From NCBI GenBank assembly GCA_002305685.1, contig DBQB01000048.1:1-47379 (forward strand): a stretch of 47,379 nt of DNA. Direction: 5' to 3'. The notes below the pieces were generated by a model, which searched no databases, was not told the origin of the DNA, and saw only the letters and a program-made list of their open reading frames with translations. This DNA comes from Ruminococcaceae bacterium UBA1405. Lineage in GTDB: Bacteria > Bacillota > Clostridia > Oscillospirales > Ruminococcaceae. Shown here in pieces: positions 32,527 to 41,933 of the stretch; positions within the stretch are counted from its first letter, which is position 1; every line of letters begins with the position of its first letter. A program made the translations under genes and the position numbers.

Positions 32527-32895
32527 TCAGCGTCCGTCTTTGATCCGTTCAAAGCCAAGATAGCGGGTCCCCTGAAAGGAAAGCTGTCCATGATCTCCCT
32601 CGGCAAGCATTCCATACTCATAACCGTTCATACGCAGCTCCATCCGATCCCCGCTCTCCACCTCAAAGGTCACATAGTAGCTGGTGGAGGTATGTCCGGC
32701 GCCATTGGTGTGATGATGCCGGGATACGTTGGTGCGTTTGGTCACCACGGTAGCTTCCACCGTCAAACGGGGAGAATGGTTATTTTTGTTCCACTGTCCA
32801 ATCCCGCGAATCACAGTGACAAGAAATACGCCAAAAATCGTAAAAAACATCAAAAAGAAGAGAATCTCAAATCCTCCGCCAAAGAAAAAAGTCAT
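32527..32895 (-). CDS. DUF2500 membrane protein
   Basis: A 122-residue protein with one N-terminal membrane segment (about 6-32) followed by a small beta-rich domain. The domain contains LTVEATVVTKRTNV, then a histidine-rich loop RHHHTNGAGHTSTSYYVTFEVESG, and ends with the LSFQGTRYLGFER strand, all marks of the DUF2500 family. Function is unknown; the domain resembles NfeD/OB-like membrane-associated folds (inference). The ATG at 32895 is 8 bases after GGAG; the longer frame starts beyond a ribosome site and is rejected. Confidence 0.88.
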   Translation of the reverse strand: MTFFFGGGFEILFFLMFFTIFGVFLVTVIRGIGQWNKNNHSPRLTVEATVVTKRTNVSRHHHTNGAGHTSTSYYVTFEVESGDRMELRMNGYEYGMLAEGDHGQLSFQGTRYLGFERIKDGR

Positions 32896-32926
32896 AAACT
32901 CTCTCCTCTCATGGTACATCATCGAT

Positions 32927-32964
32927 AAAAAAAGCACCCCATTTTTCAAACGAATGGGGTGCTT
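32927..32964 (-). terminator. Terminator of the first M20 amidohydrolase gene
   Basis: A perfect 12-bp stem (AAGCACCCCATT 32932-32943 with 32953-32964) with a 9-nt loop and seven Ts on the minus strand, about 105 bases past the stop. Confidence 0.9.
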
Positions 32965-33068
32965 CTCTTACAACATCGGTCTTGGGATCTTCCCCATTGC
33001 GGAAACCTTTTGCAGGCGTTTTTTCTGCATCCTGCCCGATCAAAAAGCCTCCATGGGTATTTCTCCCT

Positions 33069-34247
33069 TTATTTTCCCAGTTTCTCCATCGACTGGGCAA
33101 ATTCTGCTTTCACCTTTGCCAGCTTTTCCGGATTGACAATCAGCTCCGCACCCAGACTGGCCAGCGCCGCAGCACCGTTGAGCAGTCCCTCACGCCCTTC
33201 GGGGGAGATGGTAGCGGCGGCCATCTCGCGGGAGTGACCGGCAACGGTGGTATCGGCAATCTTGATATAGCCGTGAAGAGCCGGACAGCGATAGCTGACG
33301 CTGCCGATATCGCTGGAACCGGCGGGAACCTCCCGCACCGGCTGGATCTCGGTGATTCCCAGCGCCTCATACTGTTCTTTGAGCATATCGCACAGGCTAT
33401 AATTGATGACAAAATCGTCATAAGGACATTCGTAGATGCTGGTCTTAAAGGTGGTACCGGTGGCAACGCAGGCGCCTTCCGCGCATTTGATCGCCTTTTC
33501 GGTGATTTCCTTGACATAAGGCATGGTGGTACCGCGGAAATAATACTCCAGCGAAGCGTAAGCGGGAATTACATTGGCCGCCAAACCTCCGTCCCGGAAG
33601 ATACCGTGGATAAAGGTATTGGGCAAGCAGAACTGCCGCAGGAAATTGATGTTGGTGAAGGTGAGCACTGCCGCATCCAGCGCGCTTTTTCCCTCCTGGG
33701 GACGGCAGCCATGGGCATTTTTGCCGAAAAACTCAAACTTAACCGGATTAAGGGCATTGGTACGGCCTCCCAAACCGTTCTGGGTCGAGGGATGAATCAT
33801 CATCGCCACGTCCACATCGTCAAACACGCCGGCCTCCGACATGGATACCTTACCGCCAAAATTCTCCTCCGCCGGGGTACCTACCACCCAAACCTTGCCG
33901 CCGATCTCATCGATGACAGATTTGAGGGCGACACCTGCGCCAACCCCAATGGCAGCGATCAGGTTATGGCCGCAGCCATGCCCCACCTCGGGAAGCGCAT
34001 CGTACTCGCACAGATAGGCAATGGTGGGACCTTCCTTCCCGGAATCATACTTCCCGATAAACCCGGTGGGAACCACATATCCCGTCTCCACCGCAAAGCC
34101 GTAGTCCTTGAGCATCCCTGCCAGCAGCGCCATAGAGGCAAACTCCTGGTTGCCGATTTCAGGATGGTCATACATCTCCTTGACGGCCTTCATATAGTTA
34201 TCCAAATGCTGCTGCACGTTGGATTTCATCTGCTGCAAATAAGTCAT
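33069..34247 (-). CDS. M20 family amidohydrolase (first copy)
   Basis: A 392-residue zinc or manganese amidohydrolase/carboxypeptidase of the M20D group (N-acyl amino acid or aminobenzoyl-glutamate-type substrates). Metal-binding stretches are CEYDALPEVGHGCGHN (about residues 77-92) and the acidic TPAEENFGGK (about 125). The dimerisation domain contains KNAHGCRPQEGKSALDA. The ATG at 34247 is 8 bases after AAAGGAG; another ATG two codons earlier is too close. Single-gene unit. The exact substrate cannot be told. Confidence 0.92.
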   Translation of the reverse strand: MTYLQQMKSNVQQHLDNYMKAVKEMYDHPEIGNQEFASMALLAGMLKDYGFAVETGYVVPTGFIGKYDSGKEGPTIAYLCEYDALPEVGHGCGHNLIAAIGVGAGVALKSVIDEIGGKVWVVGTPAEENFGGKVSMSEAGVFDDVDVAMMIHPSTQNGLGGRTNALNPVKFEFFGKNAHGCRPQEGKSALDAAVLTFTNINFLRQFCLPNTFIHGIFRDGGLAANVIPAYASLEYYFRGTTMPYVKEITEKAIKCAEGACVATGTTFKTSIYECPYDDFVINYSLCDMLKEQYEALGITEIQPVREVPAGSSDIGSVSYRCPALHGYIKIADTTVAGHSREMAAATISPEGREGLLNGAAALASLGAELIVNPEKLAKVKAEFAQSMEKLGK

Positions 34248-34295
34248 ATCCATATCTCCTTTGGATCGAAATGTTGTCGAATAACGGCACGTTAT

Positions 34296-34324
34296 ATTAT
34301 ACATGATTATGAAAATAAATGCAA
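34296..34324 (-). promoter_or_regulatory. Promoter of the first M20 gene
   Basis: Minus-strand TTGCAT (34319-34324) and TATAAT (34296-34301) are 17 bases apart, about 50 bases before the start. Confidence 0.8.
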
Positions 34325-34437
34325 TATTTTTCCCAAATATAAGGGGATAAAATGGAAAAACATCTGCATATCAATGCATTGGCTTTTTTCTTCCTCCAAA
34401 AGCCACGCAAAATCAAAAAACTGCGTGAGAAAATACA

Positions 34438-34465
34438 ATGACATTTTTCCAACAGCTGGTATAAT
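34438..34465 (+). promoter_or_regulatory. Promoter of the GH106-like gene
   Basis: ATGACA (34438-34443) and TATAAT (34460-34465) are 16 bases apart, 70 bases before the start. Confidence 0.6.
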
Positions 34466-34534
34466 GAGGATAAGAATTCCCGGATGGAAGGCTTTTCAAA
34501 CACCCCTTTGGTCCGGTATAAGGAGGTATCTGTC

Positions 34535-37500
34535 ATGCTGTATGAAAAGAAGAACGCACCTTTGGATCAGGAGGCATTCCGTTCCCCTACCAGCGAATAC
34601 CGTGCAGCGCCCTTCTGGGCCTGGAACGGCGATCTGCGTGAGGATGAGCTTCGCCGGCAGATCGGCTGGTTGCAGGAGATGGGCTTCGGCGGATTTCATA
34701 TGCACTGCCGCACCGGTTTGGTAACCCCCTATCTCAGCGACGACTTTTTCCGTCTCATCAAAACCTGTGTGGAGGAAGCCAAGGATAAAAAGATGCTGGC
34801 CTGGCTCTATGATGAGGACCGCTGGCCTTCCGGAGCAGCCGGTGGCATTGTGACCAAGGATAAAACCAAACGGGCACGCCATCTGCTTTTCACCGTGACC
34901 CCGCGCCCCTATGACGATCAGGAGCCTCAGGGACGCGCCGCCCAAAACCATCTGCTGGGCTGCTATGACATCCAGCTGCAGGAGGATGGAAGTCTGAAAA
35001 GTTACCGTTCCATCTCCAAAGACCAGCAGGCTCAGGGAACCAAATGGTACGCCTACCTGGAACTGCAGGAGGAAAGCCCCTGGTACAACAATGAAACCTA
35101 TGTGGACACGCTGGACAGCGGCTCCATCGCCCGTTTTATTGAGGTAACCCATGAAAACTATGACAAAAACGTCGGCCAGGATTTCGGGAAAACCATTCCA
35201 GCCATCTTCACCGACGAGCCACAGTTTACCAGAAAACAGGCGCTGGGTTTTGCCTTCGGACAGGAGGACATCATCCTTCCCTGGACCGATGATCTTCCCC
35301 AAACTTTCTCCAAAACCTATCATGAAAATCTGCTGGAAAAGCTGCCGGAACTTCTGTGGGATCTCCCGGACGGCCAGGTATCGGTTGTGCGCTATCATTT
35401 CCATGCCCATATTTCGGAGCGGTTCGCCCATGCCTTCTCGGATCAGCTGGGCGAGTGGTGCGCCAAACACGGCTTGGCTTTGACCGGCCATATGCTCAGC
35501 GAACCTACCCTGGAAAGCCAGACCGGTTCTCTGGGCGAGGTGATGCGTTCGCTGGCTTCCTTCCAGTTGCCGGGAATCGATATGCTGTGCGATGCCCGAG
35601 AGTATACCACCGCCAAACAGGCCCAATCGGTCTCCCATCAATACCATCGGGAAGGGGTTATGTCTGAGCTTTACGGCGTCACCAACTGGGATTTTGACTT
35701 CCGCGCACATAAGCTGGCCGGAGACTGGCAGGCCGCTTTGGGCGTGACGGTGCGGGTGCCTCACCTCTCCTGGGTGACCATGCTGGGCGAGGCCAAACGG
35801 GATTATCCTGCGTCCATCCATTATCAGTCCCCCTGGTTCCGGGAGTATCCCCTCATCGAGGATCACTTTGCCCGGGTCAATGCCGCCATGACCCGTGGGC
35901 AGGCGGATGTGCGGGTGGGCGTGATCCATCCGGTGGAGAGCTATTGGCTGCACTGGGGACCGCAGGAGCAGACCGCCGCAATGCGCAAGCATCTGGACAA
36001 AAACTTTGCCAATCTGACCGATTGGCTGCTGTTCGGACAGATGGATTTCGATTATATCTCGGAAGCGCTGCTTCCCTCCCAGTGTCCCACCGCCAGCGCC
36101 CCGCTCCAGGTAGGCGCGATGGCCTATGACGTTATCGTCGTTCCCGGCTGTGAGACGCTGCGCTCCACCACCGTAACCCGTTTGGAAAGCTTTGTAGAAG
36201 CCGGGGGAAAACTGCTGTTTGTGGGCTCCGTTCCCACGCTGGTGGACGCGGTGAAAAACGACGCGGTAAATGAACTGGCAAAATCTTCCAACGTGCAGGT
36301 GATGAGCTTCAGCGAGTATGACCTGCTCAAAGCACTGGAATCCTACCGTCAGGTGGAGATCGTGGATTTCAAAGGCGCCCGCACCGACAATCTGCTGACC
36401 CAACTGCGCCGGGAGGGAGATACCCGCTGGCTGTTCATCGCCCATGGCAGAGGATACACCGCCATCGGGGATGTCCTGGGCGGCATCAAGGCAAAGGATG
36501 TCCTTCCCCAGGAAAATATCACTGTGCGGATAGACGGGGACTACATTCCTACCCTTTACAACACCATGACCGGCGAGGTTCTTCCTCTTGCCTGCCACTA
36601 TAAAAACGGAAAAACCGAGATCGCCCATACCTTCTATCCCCACGACAGCCTGCTCATCAAACTGGAGCCGGGACGTCAGGCAGAAGGGGTGGGAGAAAGC
36701 TTTGTGAAACCTTATCCTGTCGGACGGCTGGGACGTCTCTCTCTGGCTGACCGGGATGCCGATACTCCCTTCTTCGCTCAGGTACCGGTCACCCTCAGCG
36801 AACCCAACGTGTTGATGCTGGATATGGCCCAGTGGCAGCTGGACGATGGGGAATGGCAGCCTAAGGAAGAGATTTTGCGGCTGGACAACAAAGCGCGGGA
36901 TCTGTTGGGATATCCCCATCGGAAAAACCATGTAGCCCAGCCCTGGGTCATCACCCAGACCCCCAACACCCACACCTTAAAACTCCGCTTTGTCTTTACC
37001 AGCGAGATCGCTGTATCGGATGCAAAGCTGGCTTTGGAATACAGTGAGAGTACCTCCATTCGCCTAAACGGCAAGGAGGTCCCCAACACCATCGTAGGAT
37101 GGTATACCGACGAACGGATTCACACAGTGGCTTTGCCGGAGATCCGGGCAGGAGAAAACATTCTGGAACTTTCCATGCCCTTTGGTATGCGCACCAACAC
37201 TGAAAACTGCTTCCTGCTGGGAGATTTCGGCGTGAAGGTGCAGGGCAGCATCGCAGTGATAACCGAGCCGGTACGCACCCTCACCTTTGGGGACATCACC
37301 AAACAGGGACTTCCCTTCTACGGCGGCAATGTGCAGTACCATCTGCCGGTGCAGGCAGGGGAGAACGGTATTACCGTTCGGGTTCCCCACTATCGCGGCG
37401 CCCTCATCGGGGTTTCACTGGACGGCAAGCGGGTAGGTTCCATCGTGTTTGCTCCCTATACCCTGAAGATCGATGCTGCTCCCGGTGAACATACCTTGAC

Positions 37501-37675
37501 CCTCACCTGTTTTGGAAACCGGGTCAATACCTTTGGTGCGGTGCACAACTGCAACGAATTCTGGACCTGGTTCGGTCCCGACGCCTGGAGAACCTACGGC
37601 GACGAGTTCAGCTACGAGTACCAGCTGAAAGCCACCGGTATTCTGAAATCTCCTGAGGTCATCACTGGGAAATAA
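34535..37675 (+). CDS. GH106-like alpha-L-rhamnosidase
   Basis: A 1046-residue cytoplasmic glycoside hydrolase with no signal peptide. The N-terminal barrel opens with RAAPFWAWNGDLREDELRRQ and GFGGFHMHCRTGL, a pattern of GH106 alpha-L-rhamnosidases. AIFTDEPQF and later ELYGVTNWDFDF (about residues 210-220 and 370-381) contain acidic residues that could be catalytic. A Rossmann-like region (VIVVPGCETLRSTTV) follows and the C-terminus has a jelly-roll sugar-binding part (SIRLNGKEVPNTIVGWYTD). The ATG at 34535 is 7 bases after AAGGAGGT. It is convergent with a GH28 pectinase, consistent with breakdown of rhamnose-containing pectin. Family assignment is by pattern, substrate inferred. Confidence 0.75.
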   Translation: MLYEKKNAPLDQEAFRSPTSEYRAAPFWAWNGDLREDELRRQIGWLQEMGFGGFHMHCRTGLVTPYLSDDFFRLIKTCVEEAKDKKMLAWLYDEDRWPSGAAGGIVTKDKTKRARHLLFTVTPRPYDDQEPQGRAAQNHLLGCYDIQLQEDGSLKSYRSISKDQQAQGTKWYAYLELQEESPWYNNETYVDTLDSGSIARFIEVTHENYDKNVGQDFGKTIPAIFTDEPQFTRKQALGFAFGQEDIILPWTDDLPQTFSKTYHENLLEKLPELLWDLPDGQVSVVRYHFHAHISERFAHAFSDQLGEWCAKHGLALTGHMLSEPTLESQTGSLGEVMRSLASFQLPGIDMLCDAREYTTAKQAQSVSHQYHREGVMSELYGVTNWDFDFRAHKLAGDWQAALGVTVRVPHLSWVTMLGEAKRDYPASIHYQSPWFREYPLIEDHFARVNAAMTRGQADVRVGVIHPVESYWLHWGPQEQTAAMRKHLDKNFANLTDWLLFGQMDFDYISEALLPSQCPTASAPLQVGAMAYDVIVVPGCETLRSTTVTRLESFVEAGGKLLFVGSVPTLVDAVKNDAVNELAKSSNVQVMSFSEYDLLKALESYRQVEIVDFKGARTDNLLTQLRREGDTRWLFIAHGRGYTAIGDVLGGIKAKDVLPQENITVRIDGDYIPTLYNTMTGEVLPLACHYKNGKTEIAHTFYPHDSLLIKLEPGRQAEGVGESFVKPYPVGRLGRLSLADRDADTPFFAQVPVTLSEPNVLMLDMAQWQLDDGEWQPKEEILRLDNKARDLLGYPHRKNHVAQPWVITQTPNTHTLKLRFVFTSEIAVSDAKLALEYSESTSIRLNGKEVPNTIVGWYTDERIHTVALPEIRAGENILELSMPFGMRTNTENCFLLGDFGVKVQGSIAVITEPVRTLTFGDITKQGLPFYGGNVQYHLPVQAGENGITVRVPHYRGALIGVSLDGKRVGSIVFAPYTLKIDAAPGEHTLTLTCFGNRVNTFGAVHNCNEFWTWFGPDAWRTYGDEFSYEYQLKATGILKSPEVITGK

Positions 37676-37709
37676 CAAAATCATATCTACTCCTTAGACC
37701 GATAAAAGC

Positions 37710-37748
37710 AAAGCATGGTCGCGCCTGCGCGACCATGCTTTCTTTTTG
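37710..37748 (+). terminator. Terminator of the GH106-like gene
   Basis: A perfect 14-bp stem (37710-37723 with 37728-37741, core GCATGGTCGCG), 4-nt loop, then TCTTTTTG. Confidence 0.92.
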
Positions 37749-37844
37749 TGATACACCTATAAAGAATCCCAGACATGATGCAGCGTTCATTTTGCCGAAT
37801 ACGCAAAATCACTGAACCCTCGAAAACCACCATAGCCGCAGATC

Positions 37845-37889
37845 AAAAATCCTGCCGTATTCCTCCGAAAAGAAGGAACGACAGGATTT
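37845..37889 (-). terminator. Terminator of the GH28 gene
   Basis: An interrupted stem pairs AAATCCTG (37848-37855) with CAGGATTT (37882-37889) and continues through CGTATTCCT/AGGAACG. It is followed by five Ts on the minus strand. It sits 9 bases after the stop. Bases 37749-37844 hold nothing I can name. Confidence 0.8.
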
Positions 37890-37897
37890 GTTTTTCT

Positions 37898-39205
37898 TTA
37901 TGCTTTACCGGCAATGGTGACCGTTACATTTTTCCATTTGAGCCCCTTGACGCCAGAAATATTGCCAAAGGTCTTGGCGGTGATATCAATGTCCTCAAAG
38001 GTAACATCCTCCATTGGCTTTGCCGCGTAGGCGTCAATATCGAACGCCGTGGAACCGCGATCCAGCTTTGCATCACAGTCCTCAGAAAGGGTGGCAACCA
38101 CATCTTTCACCACGATGTTGCGTACATAGGGAATCCCCTTTTCCGGGTCCACCCGCTGTGCCAGCAGTTTCCAGCGAGGCGGGATCTCTCCCTCATAGTC
38201 GGCTGGAACCTCGCAGTAGCTGTAGGAGGGGTTCCAGTCAAGCTGGAAGATGATGGGATTGGAGACATTGCGCATCCGCAGATGGGAAACCTGGATGTTC
38301 TCAATCACTCCACCCCGGGTACGGGCAGATTTGATCCGAAAACCGCCGGCAGTGCCGTCGTAGGTAATATTCTCCACCCGGATATTGCGGATTCCTCCGG
38401 AAGTCTCGCTGCCCAAGGTAATACCGGAACCGGCCAATAACCGGCAATCCCGCACCAGGACATCCTCACAAACCCGATTGACCCGAAGGCCATCGGCATC
38501 CCGGCCAGACTTGATGCAGACGCTGTCGTCGTTGCAGGAGATCACACACCGTTCCACCAACACATCCTTGCAGGAATCCACGTCGATGCCGTCGGTGCTG
38601 GGACCGTTGTTGTCCCCCATGGAAAGACCGGTGACATGGATATTTTTGGAGTAACACAGATGGACATTCCAGAAACCGGAACGCACGCTGGTAAAATCCG
38701 AGAGCAGAATGTTTTCACAGTTCATCACGATGACATTGCGGGGGCGGGTACAATCGTAATCCACCGCCCAGCGAAGGCCTCTTTCGGTATACCCTTTGCG
38801 CATACCGCCCTTGCGGTCGTCCCCCCAGTATTTGTTCCACCAGAAGGGACCCTGTCCGTCGATCATGCCGCAGCCGGTAACTGCAACGTCGTGCTGATCA
38901 AAGATATTGACCACACCGGCGGGCCATTCCATCTCAACGCCCGCTACCCGGGAAGGAATCACCGGATACTGGCTCTCATCGGTAGAGCCCAGCAAGCGGG
39001 CATCCTTTTCCAGGTGAAATTCAATACCGGATTTCAAAAACAGCGAGCCCACATGGTAGGTTCCGGCGGGAACCACCACCTTTCCTCCGCACTGGGCGGC
39101 ATCGTCAATGGCCTGCTGAATCTGGCTTGTCGCCAGCGCCTGACCATCCGTGGGGGCATGATAATCGGAGACAGAGAAAATTTTTCTGGTTTGGAGTAGA
39201 TTCAT
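37898..39205 (-). CDS. GH28 polygalacturonase-family pectinase
   Basis: A 435-residue right-handed beta-helix enzyme of GH28, without signal peptide, so it acts on oligosaccharides inside the cell. Family sites in order: STDGIDVDSC (NTD site, about residue 208), CNDDSVCIKSG (Asp pair, about 231), GSGITLGSETSGG (about 265) and RIKS (about 293). The usual Asn of NTD and His of GHG are replaced by Ser, as happens when GH28 members act on rhamnogalacturonan or unusual galacturonides rather than plain polygalacturonan. The ATG at 39205 is 7 bases after AGGAGGT. Convergent with the GH106-like rhamnosidase, a likely partner in pectin use. Confidence 0.9.
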   Translation of the reverse strand: MNLLQTRKIFSVSDYHAPTDGQALATSQIQQAIDDAAQCGGKVVVPAGTYHVGSLFLKSGIEFHLEKDARLLGSTDESQYPVIPSRVAGVEMEWPAGVVNIFDQHDVAVTGCGMIDGQGPFWWNKYWGDDRKGGMRKGYTERGLRWAVDYDCTRPRNVIVMNCENILLSDFTSVRSGFWNVHLCYSKNIHVTGLSMGDNNGPSTDGIDVDSCKDVLVERCVISCNDDSVCIKSGRDADGLRVNRVCEDVLVRDCRLLAGSGITLGSETSGGIRNIRVENITYDGTAGGFRIKSARTRGGVIENIQVSHLRMRNVSNPIIFQLDWNPSYSYCEVPADYEGEIPPRWKLLAQRVDPEKGIPYVRNIVVKDVVATLSEDCDAKLDRGSTAFDIDAYAAKPMEDVTFEDIDITAKTFGNISGVKGLKWKNVTVTIAGKA

Positions 39206-39264
39206 CGTTGATACCTCCTGCCCTTGGCGGGCACATCTATACAATTTTTCCTGCTTTGTCCGGC

Positions 39265-41523
39265 TTACAAGCCAAACTTTGCCTGATGACGCTGCACCCA
39301 GGTCTCAAATTCCACAACCGGAAGCGGTTTGGAGAAGATATATCCCTGTACCAGATCGCATCTCATCTTCTTTAGAAGTTCCAGCTGTTCTGTGGTTTCC
39401 ACCCCTTCTGCAACACTCATGGCGCCGATCTTTCTCGAAAGATCGATCACAGAAGAGACAATATCCCCGGTTTTGGGATTGTGAATATCTTTAAAGAAGG
39501 AGCGATCCAATTTGATGTCGTCCACATCGAATTCCATCAACAGGCCCAAAGTGGAAAAACCGGAGCCAAAATCGTCCAGCGAACATTGGAACCCAAGTTG
39601 GTGCATCTGTCCAATGAAATTTTTCACCGTCTCCACTTCCGACTCGTTAAAGAAAATAGATTCTGTCAGCTCCAGCTGAAGCAGATTGGTGGGAACACGA
39701 TACCGCCGCGCAAGATCGGCCAGACGGGAAAGAAAATCTGGATGCTTAAAATGCTGACGGGAGAGATTGACCGAAACAGGAAAAACGGTACGACCATCCG
39801 CAAGCCATCTGCTTAGCGTCCTGCAAACTTCCTCGAAAATATAAAAATCCAATTTACAGATATTCCCGTTTGCCTCAAACATCGGGATAAAATCGGAGGG
39901 GAAAATCATGCCTTTCTGCGGATGGATCCATCGGACCAGCGCCTCCGCACCGCCTACCGTTCCCTTCTGCACCCAAATTTTAGGCTGCAAATACAACTGA
40001 AAATCCCGATTTTCCAGAGAATGAGAGAACATGGCGTTGAGCTCCTGCTCCTTTTTCATGCGATCCAAAATATCCACGTTGTAGAATTTTACGACGCCAT
40101 CCTCGGTGTCCGACCGGTTCTGACAGGCGGCTTTGGCCCGATCCTGCATAATGGTAATGTCCAACATGGGATCCTCTATGATATACACGCCGGATTGCAG
40201 CACAAAATAGTAGGAAGTATCAAGGCTTTGAAAATATTTTTCCATCACAACGTTGACGCTTTGCAAAACATCGTTGATGAAAGTTAAAATTTCTTCCTGA
40301 TTCCCCAGATGCAGGCAAAGATAAAAATTATCGCTGGCTGCACGTGCCGCAAAGCCATAGCCCTGGACCTTTGTGTTGAGCACATCCATTACATACCGAA
40401 GAATCATATCGCCCTGGCCGATGCCAAATAAGTTGTTGATGAGTTTAAAGTTTTTAATATCAAAAAATATAATGCTATAAGTCTCCGGCGCGGAAAACGG
40501 CAATATTTTCTCGCACTCCATCTGGAAAGCGCTGTTGTTCATTTTACCGGTCAAACGGTCCACAAAAGCGGATTGTCTGATCTGCCGGTAATGATTCCGC
40601 TGGATGAAAAAAAGGATAAAAGGAATACTGATGAGCAAACATACCGTCAGCAGCGATATTCCCAATACGCGGGACATATAGAGATTCACCGTTTTCGAGA
40701 TAATATCACTGGGAACCAACGTCAGCAAAATCCAACCGGAAGACGGCAGCGGATCATAGGAGAGGATCAAATCACTGTCATCCTTTGCCTTGAAGCGAAA
40801 GATACCTGGACGGTTCTCCACCAAATCCTTTTCCATCTGTCTGATACTCTGGGAAACGTCACTATCCGAATCCTCTTCCTGAAAAATGCTGTCCAGCTGA
40901 AGGAAGGGGGCGGAATCGGTGGGGGCGACAATCACATTCCCCTCGTTATCCACAATACAGGTTAGGCCGCGCCCTGAAAAACTGTCCAGCTGAATCAGAT
41001 TCTGCATATTTTTGATGTCACGAATCCCACCCAGAACGCCAATGATCTCTTTACTGTCGTTTTCGTAAATTGGAGCCGTATAGATCATACTGCCATCCTG
41101 CAAAAAATCTATGCCGTTCTCCCCTTGCAGCGCTTGCTGAACCGCGGCGTTGGAAAAGAAATCCTCCTGCTGGGAACAGGTCTGATAAATTACCTGGGTC
41201 TGATCGGTTATGAGCAGAGAGGTAAACCCCAGTGTCTTAACCTTTTGTTCCAGATAACCTCCAATATTTTCATGAATGTCCGAATCCAACATGGATAAGC
41301 TCTCACTCACCGATACCAGGTCCGTGACAACCTTGGAAATACGATTGTCAATGTCCTGAGCAATCTGAATGGTTACATCCGAAACATAACGTTCGGTATG
41401 TTCGCCAATTTCAGTACGAAGCTGCAAAAGGCATTGGACAATAAACACCGAGACCAGCGTAATCACCAGAGAAAAAAGCAACAGGATTGTAACTGACCAT
41501 AGGTGGCGCTTCGATTTTTGCAT
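39265..41523 (-). CDS. Membrane Cache-GGDEF-EAL cyclic-di-GMP protein
   Basis: A 752-residue signalling protein. A membrane helix (about 10-33), an external sensor region of the double-Cache type (about 40-275) and a second helix (about 283-305) precede a GGDEF domain (about 325-480) and an EAL domain (about 500-745). The GGDEF signature is degenerate, reading AASDNF near 389, so cyclase activity is unlikely. The EAL domain keeps EALVRW, SVNLSRQHF, ELTES, DDFGSGFS, DIKLDRSF and AEGVE, so it should cleave cyclic di-GMP. The ATG follows GAGAAGGTG by 5 bases. It is a single gene with a 187-base leader. The external ligand is unknown. Confidence 0.93.
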   Translation of the reverse strand: MQKSKRHLWSVTILLLFSLVITLVSVFIVQCLLQLRTEIGEHTERYVSDVTIQIAQDIDNRISKVVTDLVSVSESLSMLDSDIHENIGGYLEQKVKTLGFTSLLITDQTQVIYQTCSQQEDFFSNAAVQQALQGENGIDFLQDGSMIYTAPIYENDSKEIIGVLGGIRDIKNMQNLIQLDSFSGRGLTCIVDNEGNVIVAPTDSAPFLQLDSIFQEEDSDSDVSQSIRQMEKDLVENRPGIFRFKAKDDSDLILSYDPLPSSGWILLTLVPSDIISKTVNLYMSRVLGISLLTVCLLISIPFILFFIQRNHYRQIRQSAFVDRLTGKMNNSAFQMECEKILPFSAPETYSIIFFDIKNFKLINNLFGIGQGDMILRYVMDVLNTKVQGYGFAARAASDNFYLCLHLGNQEEILTFINDVLQSVNVVMEKYFQSLDTSYYFVLQSGVYIIEDPMLDITIMQDRAKAACQNRSDTEDGVVKFYNVDILDRMKKEQELNAMFSHSLENRDFQLYLQPKIWVQKGTVGGAEALVRWIHPQKGMIFPSDFIPMFEANGNICKLDFYIFEEVCRTLSRWLADGRTVFPVSVNLSRQHFKHPDFLSRLADLARRYRVPTNLLQLELTESIFFNESEVETVKNFIGQMHQLGFQCSLDDFGSGFSTLGLLMEFDVDDIKLDRSFFKDIHNPKTGDIVSSVIDLSRKIGAMSVAEGVETTEQLELLKKMRCDLVQGYIFSKPLPVVEFETWVQRHQAKFGL

Positions 41524-41716
41524 TTTTTCACCTTCTCACTTGGATACGTGTGCGACCAGCGCACAGACAGGACGACCCAGTACTCCCAAACCTCAGACGG
41601 TATGGACGGATGAATCCGCTCGTCCATCAGGGAGAAACGTGCAAAACAAGTCGTTTGGATAAAAGATACAATAAAATGGACGTCTCATAATTTGCGCCTA
41701 TCCCCAATCACTTTAT

Positions 41717-41745
41717 AGTGTAGCACAACTGGAAAATGGTTTCAA
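41717..41745 (-). promoter_or_regulatory. Promoter of the GGDEF-EAL gene
   Basis: Minus-strand TTGAAA (41740-41745) and TACACT (41717-41722) are 17 bases apart. The leader (41524-41710) contains two short hairpins, GTGCG/CGCAC near 41550-41566 and ATGGACG/CGTCCAT near 41602-41628, with no recognised riboswitch. In the remaining 41746-41933 a TATAAT (41851-41856) may serve trmO but lacks a good -35. Confidence 0.6.
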
Positions 41746-41933
41746 GTTGAAGCAGCAAAACGAAACGGAATGAAACAACCATTTTCCCTTTTCCCTGAAT
41801 TTTTACAAAAATTTTTATAAGATAGAGATGAATTGGGGCCTCTTCTGTATTATAATGGATAGGGTTTTTGTAAAAAAGTCCTGGGCATATTCAAACGATG
41901 ACGGTCAGGAATTTCCCATCAAAGGAGACGGCC

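Noticed and set aside
32982..34724. 580-codon plus-strand open frame
   Set aside because: Antisense to the M20 gene and crossing its promoter; no recognisable protein.
34496..36973. 825-codon minus-strand open frame
   Set aside because: Antisense to the GH106-like gene, low-complexity composition, no start signal.
41524..41710. Cyclic-di-GMP riboswitch in the leader of the GGDEF-EAL gene
   Set aside because: The conserved GEMM-I and GEMM-II core sequences are not present; only two short hairpins are visible.
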